A DNA stretch of 64,000 nucleotides, taken from positions 9,190-73,189 of the forward strand of contig DAOOIT010000029.1 in NCBI GenBank assembly GCA_035384565.1, written 5' to 3'. A model generated the notes under the pieces. It saw only the letters and a list, made by a program, of their open reading frames with translations, had not been told where the DNA came from and ran no database searches. Shown one piece after another: positions 34,305 to 42,955 of the stretch (position 1 is the stretch's first letter; every line of letters begins with the position of its first letter). The stretch is from Planctomycetota bacterium (GTDB lineage: Bacteria; Planctomycetota; PUPC01; DSUN01). Both the position numbers and the translations under genes were made by a program.

Positions 34305-37300
34305 GTTGGCACCCGCAGCACCTTCACCCCATATGGCCCCGCCAGCATCGTGGCGGCGGGGTCAACCGCGGAGCCGTGCTCGGCATCGGCCACGGACAGC
34401 TTGCCTGCGGGCAGGCGCACTTTCGACGCATCGAGGCGCACGGCCGCCTTCACGTCGTCGGCCGCCCAACTGGCCAGGATGACGAGCGCCTCGCGGGCCG
34501 CCGGCTTCGCAAGCACGATCCACTTCACCTGGGCCGGCTCGACGCCCAGCACGGGCTCGTCGGCCCAGTAGTTGTGCACCGTCACCGCGTCGGTGCCGTA
34601 GCCGAACTGGCGGACGAGGTCGTAGAGCTTGCCGCCGTTGGATTGGATTTCGTGGACCATCCTCATGCCCCATTCGGCGCGGTACTGGAGCTCGCTCGGA
34701 GTCCCGCCTTCAGGCGGTCCTGCCCTCTCGAAGACCTTGTTGGTCGTCCCCGTGACGGGATAGAGCGTGAGCGGGTAGTTGCCGGTCTGGAGGCCGATGG
34801 TCTCGGCCTGGAGCCATTCGGGGCTGAACGGCTGGGCCGAGCCGAGTTCGTGGTCGAGGTTGGCCGTCGCCCAGGTGTGAATCGGCAGGACGAGGGTGTT
34901 GGTCATGTGGTTCACCCATTCGAGCGGCTCGGAGCGCTTCTTCCGCCATTCCTGGAGCAGGTTCCACACGCGCTTCTGGTATTCCCGCTGGTTCCAGAGG
35001 ATCACAGCGGGTTGAATCGTGCCGTCCTCGGTCACATAGGCCGCAGAGGTGAGGGGGTTCATGCTCGAACGCGGATACGTGTTGTCCCAATACAGGCTCA
35101 TCCCCCGCTTCAGCCACTCATTGGCTACGTAGCAGCCGAAGTCCTGGTAGCTCCGGCAGAAGTTGACGGTTGCGGCGGGGCCGGTGTTGCGTCCGCCGCG
35201 GAAGATGCTCTCGTCGGGCTGCGTGAGCGGCCCGCGGCGGAAGGCGAAGGGCTCGACGGTCCACTCGTCGGCGTAGACCTTCCACTCGTCGCGGGCGGTG
35301 CAGCCGGCCATCTCCTCCTGGTAGACGGTGAGCGGGCGGTTCGGCCCCACATCCTTCGCCCGCCCGGCGAAGTGCATCACGCTGCCCAGCCAGGGCCACG
35401 TGCCGTGGGCGGGGGGCGGGTTGTGCTGCTTGTCGTAGGCGGCGAACCAGTCGGCGTCCACCTTGCCGGTCGCGCGGGCCTCGGCGATCTTGTCGGCAAT
35501 CGCCCAATTGTTGCGATAGGGGGTCTGGTACGAGCAGCACAGCCCGCCGAAGGGCACGACGGCGAGGCCGGTGGGCAGGTCTGGCAGCTTGGCCCGCCAG
35601 CCGCCCGGCATCGGCTTCGTCGGCGAGGCCTGAAGGCCGAACACGAGCGTCCGCGGCTCCTTCAGCGTCACCGGCTGGTTGATCAAGTGGACCCGCAGGA
35701 TCACTTTGTCGCCCTCGCGGATGACCTCCTGGAGTGGCTCCTTGTGGTCCTTGCGTGTGACCCACCCTTTGTCGTTCTCGGCGAACCAGGCGAGGCCGCG
35801 ATTGGGGTTGCCGAGCCAGATGTAGGCGGTGAAGGCGTTCCGCCAGCTCTTGCCGCGGTGCCCCTTGCGGCTGTCCCACACGACCCCTTGACCTTCGGGC
35901 ACGGCGCCCGCGAAGTTCTGGCGGAGCGTGTCGGTCGTCTCGTGCAGCAGCCGTGCCTCCGATGCCTTGAGCGGAATGTCCAGCCACAGGCGCTCGATCT
36001 CATCGGGCTTCGGGCCGGGCAAGAGCGTCATCTCCACCCGCATGCAGCCGTCCATCTCGATAGTGGACTTCGTGGCGAGTTTCAGGGCAGCCGCAGCGCC
36101 TGTCGCCTCGAACACAGCCTGAGTGCGCCCTGTGCTCGTAAACTTACCACCCGCTTTGTCCCACTTCCTCTCGTTTCCCCCCATCCAACAGCGCAGACTC
36201 ATGGGCGCAGCGAGGAGTTCCCTCCCATTGGCTACCACTGATTCCCAAAGGCCGAAGCCATTCATCTGGTGCGTGCGGCCCACGACCGATGCCTCCTGCC
36301 ACCTGGCCGCCACGGGCGTGAAGGGTGGATGGACGTCGTCCGTGATCCCCAGTTCGCTGCCCGCCCACGGGAACGCCTTGTGATCGAAGGTGAAGGCCCC
36401 GCCTTCCGTCGTCTTCCCCGTCTGGTCAACCACCGAGGCGACAAGCGAGTGGAGGCCCTCGCCGAGGCGCGGGAGCTCAAGCCAGGATGCTTCGGCGCTG
36501 AAGGTCACCTTCTTGCGGAGAAGTTCCTTGCCCGTGGGGGACTTGAGTGTGAGAACGACCTGCTGAAGGGTGGAGGGTTCGGCGTTCGGGATGAGGCGAT
36601 AGTGGAGCTTGCGACTGCTGGGGAAAAACATGCCCTCGATCTCGACGGGGGCGAGCCGCACCTCGCGGTTCAGCTTCGAGGGGTCGCGATAGCGCCAGAA
36701 GGCGTTGGCCACCTCTTCGGGCAGGAGGGCCTTGCGGTAGACGAAGACCTCGTCCACAATGGCCTCGCCGAACTGGATGGTGTCGGAGACGCCCTTGTTG
36801 CCGGGTGTGGCGAGGCTGGCCGCGGTCGAGCGGGCGACGAGGCGGCCATCGAGGTAGAGGCACACCTCGCGGCCCCGCCACGTGATGACCGCGTGGCGCC
36901 AGCGGCCCTCGTAGAAGTCGTCCTCGACGTTCAGGAACTCCAGGCCGCCCTGGGGGTTGGCGTAGTACAGCGAGAGGGGCCGCCCCGGGTCGCCGCCGTT
37001 GAAGATGTAAAGGGTGAAGCCCCAGCCGATCGAGACGAAGCCGCGGTTGCGATCCGACCAGTTGTTCACGCCATAGGGCTGGAACCAGAACTCGAGCGAG
37101 CCCTGATTGAGGTCGAGGAGGCCGGGGGCCGAGAGGGTGAGGCCGCCGACAACGCCCTGGTTCCGCACGCCCTCGGCGAATCGGGTCTTGGCGCCGCCCA
37201 CCTTGAGCTCGGGAGGGCCGTACGTGGGGATGAGGGTCTCATCCAGCGGCAGGTAGACGGCCGGCTGGTGCCCGGTGAGGAACAGAGGTTCTGAGATCGG

Positions 37301-38092
37301 CACGGGCCAGGTCGCGGTGCGGCGCGTCCAGGCCGTGTTCTCGCGCTCCCAGAGGCGGAAGACGTTGCGGTGGATCCTCACCTCGTCGAGAAGCCCGACG
37401 AGACCGGCGGAGCCGGCGGCGTCGTTGCCGATGAAGAGGGGGCAGGGCTCCGCCTCCTCGTCGCCGTGGACAGCGAGCCCTTCGCCCCACTGGATGCCCA
37501 CAGAGGCCACCTCGCGGCCATCCAGGTAGAGGCGGCGATAGACCGCCGAGATGCCCGCCACGTGAACCCACTTGCCCAGGGGCACGACGCCCGGCGGGCT
37601 GGAGGTCACAGTGCGGCGCCCATAGTAGAGGTTCGTGGTCTCCAGGTGCAGCGCACCTTGGGCATCCACGAAGAGGCCGAAGCCCTTCGTCCTGTCCACC
37701 TTCGGGTCGTAACGGGCATCGGTGTCCACGACGGCTGGCCTGTGGACGATGTAGGCCGTCCTGTCGGGATAGCGTTCGAGCTTGAGCCAGGCCTCGATGG
37801 CCACAGTGCCGCCGAGGTAGGGCTTCTTCGGCGCGACCTTCATGGCCCCCTTGCCCGAGAGCTTGAGCGCACCGCTGAAACGGCCTTCGGGTGCGGCGGC
37901 CGCGTCGCCGACAAGTTCGGCCTTGCCCGTCTCGCCGATGGCCTGGGAGGGATCGGGCGGGTCGAAGCGCAGCAGCAGATGCGTCTCGGCGTCGGCCTCA
38001 TAGGGCCGCCAGAAGGCGGTCTGCGTGGCCAGGGCGGTGGCGGCCAGACTGGCCGCCAGGCAGCACGGGAGGGCGAGACGGCGCTGCGTCAT
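34298..38092 (-). CDS. Large exported protein with two LamG domains and a glycosidase-like region
   Basis: This 1264-residue protein has GGAGGAG before the ATG and a signal peptide (LPCCLAASLAATALA). The first LamG domain (about 35-250) has GTVAIEAWLKLER, KWVHVAGIS and GLLDEVRIHRN. The second (about 280-460) has GSLEFWFQPYG, RWRHAVITWRG and EAIVDEVFVYR. A beta-sandwich follows, then a long C-terminal region (about 600-1264) with aromatic- and acid-rich motifs (YVANEWLKRGMSLYWDNTYPR, TWATANLDHELG) typical of TIM-barrel glycoside hydrolases related to the GH123/DUF6067 group. I cannot name catalytic residues with confidence. Polysaccharide binding and hydrolysis is the likely role. Confidence 0.7.
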   Translation of the reverse strand: MTQRRLALPCCLAASLAATALATQTAFWRPYEADAETHLLLRFDPPDPSQAIGETGKAELVGDAAAAPEGRFSGALKLSGKGAMKVAPKKPYLGGTVAIEAWLKLERYPDRTAYIVHRPAVVDTDARYDPKVDRTKGFGLFVDAQGALHLETTNLYYGRRTVTSSPPGVVPLGKWVHVAGISAVYRRLYLDGREVASVGIQWGEGLAVHGDEEAEPCPLFIGNDAAGSAGLVGLLDEVRIHRNVFRLWERENTAWTRRTATWPVPISEPLFLTGHQPAVYLPLDETLIPTYGPPELKVGGAKTRFAEGVRNQGVVGGLTLSAPGLLDLNQGSLEFWFQPYGVNNWSDRNRGFVSIGWGFTLYIFNGGDPGRPLSLYYANPQGGLEFLNVEDDFYEGRWRHAVITWRGREVCLYLDGRLVARSTAASLATPGNKGVSDTIQFGEAIVDEVFVYRKALLPEEVANAFWRYRDPSKLNREVRLAPVEIEGMFFPSSRKLHYRLIPNAEPSTLQQVVLTLKSPTGKELLRKKVTFSAEASWLELPRLGEGLHSLVASVVDQTGKTTEGGAFTFDHKAFPWAGSELGITDDVHPPFTPVAARWQEASVVGRTHQMNGFGLWESVVANGRELLAAPMSLRCWMGGNERKWDKAGGKFTSTGRTQAVFEATGAAAALKLATKSTIEMDGCMRVEMTLLPGPKPDEIERLWLDIPLKASEARLLHETTDTLRQNFAGAVPEGQGVVWDSRKGHRGKSWRNAFTAYIWLGNPNRGLAWFAENDKGWVTRKDHKEPLQEVIREGDKVILRVHLINQPVTLKEPRTLVFGLQASPTKPMPGGWRAKLPDLPTGLAVVPFGGLCCSYQTPYRNNWAIADKIAEARATGKVDADWFAAYDKQHNPPPAHGTWPWLGSVMHFAGRAKDVGPNRPLTVYQEEMAGCTARDEWKVYADEWTVEPFAFRRGPLTQPDESIFRGGRNTGPAATVNFCRSYQDFGCYVANEWLKRGMSLYWDNTYPRSSMNPLTSAAYVTEDGTIQPAVILWNQREYQKRVWNLLQEWRKKRSEPLEWVNHMTNTLVLPIHTWATANLDHELGSAQPFSPEWLQAETIGLQTGNYPLTLYPVTGTTNKVFERAGPPEGGTPSELQYRAEWGMRMVHEIQSNGGKLYDLVRQFGYGTDAVTVHNYWADEPVLGVEPAQVKWIVLAKPAAREALVILASWAADDVKAAVRLDASKVRLPAGKLSVADAEHGSAVDPAATMLAGPYGVKVLRVPTE

Positions 38093-38194
38093 GCCCGGCT
38101 CCTCCGTCGAGGGCCAAAGAAGCGAGGGAGCGAGGGCACACGAGGCCCCGGCTCCCTCTTGCCAAAGCGTGCCGAGAGGCGCCCGAGGGCGCGC

Positions 38195-38986
38195 TCACAT
38201 GCGGGCAGACTTCAGGTAGCTGTCGCTATAGATGATGCGGTTCATGAGGACGTCGGCCGAGATGGCGGCGTCCATGATGTCGGTGTCGAGCACGTCAATG
38301 ATGGCGGCATCGAGGCCGTAGGCCTGGAGCATGACGAGGCAGGTGCGGTTGATGAGGGGCCGCTGGCTGGTGCCCTGCGAGATGTTGGAGAGGCCGACGA
38401 TGGTGCTGGGGGCGGGGTCGCACAGGACGGTCTTGATCTGGCGGATGACCTCGCAGATGTAGAGGGGCTGCTTCTGGTCCACGGTGACGGGGAGCACGAT
38501 GGGGTCAATGAAGACCTTGGGCATCTCGAGCCCGTGTTCCATGGCCTTGGCGACGATAGTCATGGCGATTTCGACGCGCTTGTCAATGTTCTGCGGCACG
38601 CCCTCGACGTTGATGGTGAGGCACACGAGGGCGGCGTTGTGCTGGACGGCGAGGGGCATGTAGACGTCGAGCTTCTCGGGGTCGCCGCTGATGGAGTTGA
38701 TCATGAGGGGCCGCCCGTCGGTGACTTCGAGGCCGGCCTGGATGACAGGGAGCTTCTGGCTGTCGAGGGCGATGGGGGTCTTGCAGGCCTGCTGCACGCA
38801 GTCCACGAGCCAGCGCATGGCGGCTTCCTGGTCGGCGGCAGCGGTGCCCACGTTGATGTCGAGGTAGCGCGCGCCCTGCTCGGTCTGACGCTGGGCGAGG
38901 TCGGCGATAACGGCCTTGTCCTTCTTCTGGATGGCCTTGCGAACGTCCTTGAACATGCCATTGATGCGTTCCGCAACCGCGATCAT
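38195..38986 (-). CDS. acsE: Methyltetrahydrofolate:corrinoid/Fe-S protein methyltransferase AcsE
   Basis: This 263-residue TIM barrel of the pterin-binding family transfers the methyl group of 5-methyl-tetrahydrofolate to the cobalt of the corrinoid Fe-S protein (AcsCD), the entry of the methyl branch into the carbonyl branch. AERINGMFKDVRKAI starts the protein (start chosen by AAAGGAG). Pterin-site motifs are ARYLDINVGTAA (about 39-50), PIALDSQ (about 71-77), LMINSISGDPEKLD (about 94-107) and TIVGLSNISQGT (about 194-205, Asn near the methyl). The length is normal. It is the last gene of the operon. Confidence 0.95.
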   Translation of the reverse strand: MIAVAERINGMFKDVRKAIQKKDKAVIADLAQRQTEQGARYLDINVGTAAADQEAAMRWLVDCVQQACKTPIALDSQKLPVIQAGLEVTDGRPLMINSISGDPEKLDVYMPLAVQHNAALVCLTINVEGVPQNIDKRVEIAMTIVAKAMEHGLEMPKVFIDPIVLPVTVDQKQPLYICEVIRQIKTVLCDPAPSTIVGLSNISQGTSQRPLINRTCLVMLQAYGLDAAIIDVLDTDIMDAAISADVLMNRIIYSDSYLKSARM

Positions 38987-39005
38987 GCACGTGCTCCTTT
39001 CAGGG

Positions 39006-39079
39006 GTGGGACTTGTGCGACCCGTGGGACTCGTGGGACAGATGGGACCCACGGGTCGCACGGGTCCCACCGGTCCCAC
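39006..39079. repeat. Intergenic hairpin of GTGGGAC tandem repeats
   Basis: The gap between acsD and acsE holds GTGGGAC-like units about every 9-10 bp, then their reverse complement (GGGTCCCAC). The best stem pairs 39015-39030 with 39046-39061. A similar motif recurs at 62968-63044 and, as one arm only, near 63779-63820. Confidence 0.7.
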
Positions 39080-39091
39080 AGGGCTTGGGTA

Positions 39092-40054
39092 TCACCCCTG
39101 CAAGCCCTTGAGCGCCTTCTTGACGGCGGCGACAGCCTTGGGGTGACGCATGCGGAGGATGTCGCATCCGGCCTGGGCCAACGCGATGGCGGTGGCGGCT
39201 TCCCACATGGGGCCGCGGAGGGCCTGGGCGCCCCACTCGGGGGCCTCGGCGTCGGGGATGCGGGCCTCCTTGGCGCGCCAGGCCTCGTAGCCGACGTCGC
39301 AGATGACCGGCATCATCATCATCTTGTCGCCGCCGAGGGCGGCCAGGCGCTGGCGCTCCTGGATCGAGTAGGCGTACTCGATGCCATAGCCGAGGGCGCC
39401 CGAGGTCTGGAACATCACGATGCGGTCGGCCGGCAGTTCCATCTCGGTGACGAGCGTGTTCACCTGCTTGGCGATGTTGATGTCGAGAGGCGCGAGGTTG
39501 ATGAGGTTGTGGCCGTCGGCGATGCAGGAGGCCACGAGGCGCTTGTAGTTGTCCTGCTTGGCGCACCCGATGAGGATGCGCTCGCCCTTGGTGGCACCGC
39601 TGATCTTGGGCAGCACCTCGTTGTCCTTGGCGTCAATGCCGCAGCCCCAGACGATGAGGGGCACGCCCACGGCGCCGAGCACGGCTCGCACGGCCGCCAC
39701 GGCCTCGTCGGCCGAGCGGTTCGCGCCGTCGGGGTCAATGCCGTCGAGCTTCACGCAGATGAGGTCGGCGCCGAACTCCTCGACACACTTTTTCGCCCAG
39801 GCGGCGGGGTTGCCCAGCACGTCGCCGTAGGGTGCCTTGAGCGTGTCGGGCCAGCCCTCGGGGGCCACGTCCAGCACGTCCATGGCGATGAGCACCTTGT
39901 GCCCCACGGCGCCGTCGCTGTCCATGAAGGGCAGGGTCTTGGCCCCGCCGATCTGGTGGACGACGGTGCGGGTGCCGCCCTGGTCGCGGGTGGCGCCCAG
40001 GGTGACCACGTTGACGCCGGCAGGGTAACTGTCCTTCAGTGCGGGAAGCGGCAT
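39092..40054 (-). CDS. acsD: Corrinoid/Fe-S protein small subunit AcsD (CODH/ACS delta)
   Basis: This 320-residue TIM-barrel subunit pairs with AcsC to form the methyl-carrying corrinoid protein. Motifs include VVTLGATRDQGGTRT (about 17-31), FGADLICVKLDGIDPD, VPLIVWGCGIDAKDNEVLPK, NLINLAPLDINIAKQVNTL and IVMFQTSGALGYGIEYAYS, all typical of AcsD/CdhD. GGAGGAG places the start at the ATG beginning MPLPALKD. It lies between the second CooC-type ATPase and acsE on the same strand. Confidence 0.95.
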   Translation of the reverse strand: MPLPALKDSYPAGVNVVTLGATRDQGGTRTVVHQIGGAKTLPFMDSDGAVGHKVLIAMDVLDVAPEGWPDTLKAPYGDVLGNPAAWAKKCVEEFGADLICVKLDGIDPDGANRSADEAVAAVRAVLGAVGVPLIVWGCGIDAKDNEVLPKISGATKGERILIGCAKQDNYKRLVASCIADGHNLINLAPLDINIAKQVNTLVTEMELPADRIVMFQTSGALGYGIEYAYSIQERQRLAALGGDKMMMMPVICDVGYEAWRAKEARIPDAEAPEWGAQALRGPMWEAATAIALAQAGCDILRMRHPKAVAAVKKALKGLQG

Positions 40055-40090
40055 TCCGTCTCCTCCTTGCAAGAGTGCATGTTTCCTGGG

Positions 40091-40873
40091 CTAACCCCTC
40101 TTCACGCTGGTTCGGCCGGGGACTTCCTGGCCGAGGATACGGCACACGCTGGCGAACATGGGGCTGTCGGCGGGCAGTTCGCGGAGCGAGCGGCCGGCCG
40201 CGGCGGCCTCGGCGATCCCCGCGTCCACAGGGATTTCGCCGGCGATGGGCAGCCGCGCCGCGGCGATCCGCTCGCGGATGGCCTCGGGCACGCCGGCCGG
40301 CGGCACGCGGTTGAGCACGACGGCCTTCTTCTTGACCGTGATGTGCAGCTTGCGTGCCAGCGCGGCGATGCGCTGGACGGTGTCGGCGCCCACCACGGTG
40401 GGCTCGGTGACGATGAGCATCAGGTCCACCGCGCCGTCGGTGCGGCGCGAGAGGTGCTCCATGCCGGCCTCGTTGTCAATGACCACGTAGGGGTAGTCGT
40501 CGGCCACGCGCTCGAGGTAGCGGCGGAGCAGGCTGTTGACGAAGCAGTAGCAGCCGGGCCCCTCGGGGCGGCCCATCGTCAAGAGGTCGAAGCCCTTGTG
40601 CTCCGAGATGCACTGCTGAATCTTGAACTCGACGAACTGGTCCTTCGACATGCCGCTGGGGATGGCGTCCTTCTTCTCGAGCGTCTCCTCGCGGATGTCG
40701 GCGACCGAGGCGTCCACTTCGACGCCCAGCATCGCGCCCAGCGTGGCGTTGGGGTCGGCGTCCACGGCCAGCACGGGGCGCTGGCGCTGCTCGCTGAGGC
40801 AGCGCACGGCGAGCGCAGCGAACGTGCTCTTGCCCACTCCCCCTTTGCCGCAGATGGCGATTCGACAGGCCAC
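40091..40873 (-). CDS. CooC/AcsF-type maturation ATPase
   Basis: This 260-residue SIMIBI-class P-loop ATPase of the CooC/AcsF group starts at a GTG 11 bases after the RACo stop. The deviant Walker A is CGKGGVGKST (about 8-17), switch I is in DADPNATLG (about 39-47) and Walker B in YVVIDNEAGMEHLS (about 130-143). The Cys pair in GPGCYCFVN (about 107-115) matches the CxC dimer and nickel-binding site of CooC. Family members insert nickel into CODH or ACS. This copy sits next to acsD and RACo and may serve the ACS A-cluster, while the copy at 49675 serves CooS; that split is inference. Confidence 0.9.
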   Translation of the reverse strand: MACRIAICGKGGVGKSTFAALAVRCLSEQRQRPVLAVDADPNATLGAMLGVEVDASVADIREETLEKKDAIPSGMSKDQFVEFKIQQCISEHKGFDLLTMGRPEGPGCYCFVNSLLRRYLERVADDYPYVVIDNEAGMEHLSRRTDGAVDLMLIVTEPTVVGADTVQRIAALARKLHITVKKKAVVLNRVPPAGVPEAIRERIAAARLPIAGEIPVDAGIAEAAAAGRSLRELPADSPMFASVCRILGQEVPGRTSVKRG

Positions 40874-40884
40874 GGCTGAACGTC

Positions 40885-42822
40885 CTACTTCGCTGCGCTG
40901 ACCGGGTCGTTGCGCGGCACGGCGACGGAGGGGAACTTCTCGACGTCTGTGTGCGGGATGAAGTTGGCCGAGACGAACTCGTCCATGTACTTCGGATTGG
41001 TCATCAGGTCCACGTAGGTCATCATGCGGGCGACGCGCTCGATGCGCGCGAGGGCCTCCTCGGAGAGGAGCGCGGCGCGCGCGCCGGCCACTGCGGTGTT
41101 GCCCACGAAGTGGATACGCTCGGGCGGCACGTCGGGCAGCATGCCCAGGGTGATGGCGTTGCGGATGTCGAGGTAGTTGCCGAAACCGCCGGCGAGGTAG
41201 ATGTGGCGGATGTCGCCCATCTCCACGTTCACAGACTTCACGAGGGTGGAGATGGCCGCATAGATGGCGGCCTTGGAGCGAATGAGGTTGCTCACGTCGG
41301 CCTGGGTGATCACGATGTCGTCGTCCACCGCCGTCTGGCCTTTGGGGACGACGATGAACTTCAGGCTGCCGTCGTCCTGCACGAGCTGGCGCGCATTGCA
41401 TCTGGGCTGGAAGCGGCCGTTGCGGCCGAGGATGCCGGCGCGGAACATCTCGGCGAGCAGGTCGAGCAGGCCCGAGCCGCAGAGGCCGCGGGCCGGTCGG
41501 TTGCCGATGGTCTGCACGAGCACGCCGCAGCCGGGGGTGATGCGCACGCGCTCGATGGCCCCGCGGGCGGCCCGCATGCCGTACTCGACGCCCACGCCCT
41601 CGAAGGCCGGCCCGGCCGAGGCCGAGCAGCACACCATCCAGTCCCTATTGCCCAGCACCACCTCGCCGTTGGTGCCCACGTCAATGAAGAGGCACAGGTC
41701 GGGCTGTTCGTCGAGGCGGATGGCCACGGCGCCGCCGGTGATGTCGGCCCCCACGTAGGCGGCCACGCTGGGCAGCGTGTAGAGGATGCCGCGCGGGTTG
41801 ATGCGCAGGCCCACCTGGGCGGCGCGCAGGGGCGGCACGAAGTTCGCCACGGGAATGTACGGCTCCTTGCGGATGCCGACTGGGTCGAGACCGATGAAGA
41901 AGTGGATCATCGCCGTGTTGCCGGCGGCGACCACGCAGGTGATGTCGGTGGGCGCGATCTTGTTGCGCCGCACGAGGATTTCGATCAGTTCGTTCAGGTC
42001 GCCGACGATCAGGCGCTGAAGCTCGTCGAGCGCGTCATGCTCCTCGGCGAACATGATGCGGCGAATGTAGTCCTCGCCGTGCTTCATCTGCGAGTTGTAC
42101 TTCGCCTCGCTGTCCACGATCCGCGCGTTCACGAGGTCCACGAGCTGCACCACGACGGTGGTGGTGCCGATGTCAATGGCGAGGCCCAGGTTGCGGCCCG
42201 AGGTGTCGCCAGGCTCGACTTGGACGACCTCAGTGGTGGCGCCGCGGCGGCCGATGGTGGCGGTGACGTCGTAGCCGCTGGCCGTGAGGATGCCGCTCAA
42301 TTCGCGCAGCACGGCGAAGCCGGTCTGAAGGCTCGCCTCGGGCTCGTGCTTGAGGATCGCCTGGTAGAGGCGCTCGTGCCCTGCCAGGGGCGAGTCGAGG
42401 CTGGGGCGTTCGAGGGGCAGGTGGTACTTGCGCACCAGGGGGTCGTGGGGGAAGCCGGCGCCCTCGATGAGCGAGAGCATGCCGAAGCGCTCGGCATCCT
42501 CGTCGCCCAGAATCTGCCCCTCCTCCAGCCGCGTCTCGGGCGGAATCTCGACCTCGAGGTCGCCGTGCACGGTGGACTCGCAGGCCAGCACGTAGTTCTG
42601 GCGGATTTCGTCGCGATCGAGCAGCGTGGTGGGCTTGGAGTGGATGGGGCCGCTGCGCACGATCACGCGGCACTTGCCGCAGATGCCGTCGCCCCCGCAC
42701 AGGCTCGAGATGTATAGCCCCGCCTTCTGGGCCGCGGCGAGAATGGTCTCGCCCCGCTCGACGTCGGCCGTGCGATCGTCGGGCGAGAAGTGGACGCGGC
42801 AGATGGGAGACTTGTCGGGCAT
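40885..42822 (-). CDS. acsV: Reductive activator of the corrinoid protein (RACo/AcsV)
   Basis: This 645-residue ATP-dependent activator re-reduces inactive Co(II) in the corrinoid Fe-S protein. The N-terminal [2Fe-2S] ferredoxin domain (about 1-95) has Cys ligands in SLCGGDGICGKC and LACES. A linker follows, then an ASKHA ATPase domain with LGLAIDIGTTTVVVQL (about 209-224), ADITGGAVAIRL and LFIDVGTNGEVVLGN (about 362-376). The architecture and length match RACo. The 133-bp gap upstream holds a strong repeat hairpin. Confidence 0.93.
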   Translation of the reverse strand: MPDKSPICRVHFSPDDRTADVERGETILAAAQKAGLYISSLCGGDGICGKCRVIVRSGPIHSKPTTLLDRDEIRQNYVLACESTVHGDLEVEIPPETRLEEGQILGDEDAERFGMLSLIEGAGFPHDPLVRKYHLPLERPSLDSPLAGHERLYQAILKHEPEASLQTGFAVLRELSGILTASGYDVTATIGRRGATTEVVQVEPGDTSGRNLGLAIDIGTTTVVVQLVDLVNARIVDSEAKYNSQMKHGEDYIRRIMFAEEHDALDELQRLIVGDLNELIEILVRRNKIAPTDITCVVAAGNTAMIHFFIGLDPVGIRKEPYIPVANFVPPLRAAQVGLRINPRGILYTLPSVAAYVGADITGGAVAIRLDEQPDLCLFIDVGTNGEVVLGNRDWMVCCSASAGPAFEGVGVEYGMRAARGAIERVRITPGCGVLVQTIGNRPARGLCGSGLLDLLAEMFRAGILGRNGRFQPRCNARQLVQDDGSLKFIVVPKGQTAVDDDIVITQADVSNLIRSKAAIYAAISTLVKSVNVEMGDIRHIYLAGGFGNYLDIRNAITLGMLPDVPPERIHFVGNTAVAGARAALLSEEALARIERVARMMTYVDLMTNPKYMDEFVSANFIPHTDVEKFPSVAVPRNDPVSAAK

Positions 42823-42853
42823 GGGGTCTACCTGAGGCGCGAGCCATCACGTG

Positions 42854-42931
42854 GGATGGGACGGATAGGGCCGATAGGACAGATGGGATGCCGTGCGTGC
42901 TGGCGTCCTATCGGTCCAGTCTGTCCCATCC
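42854..42931. repeat. Intergenic hairpin of GGATAGGAC-type repeats
   Basis: A 27-base arm at 42854-42880 pairs with 42905-42931 at about 23 of 27 positions. Each arm is itself built of 8-10 bp degenerate units (GGGAC, GATAGGGC, GATAGGAC). It fills the gap between acsC and acsV. Confidence 0.75.
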
Positions 42932-42955
42932 GCCCCATCGAGCTAGGTGCAGTGC

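Noticed and set aside
37370..40879. A long plus-strand open frame (over 1100 codons)
   Set aside because: It lies opposite acsE, acsD and the CooC-type gene and is rich in His/Gly/Val/Ala, typical of the antisense frame of GC-rich genes.
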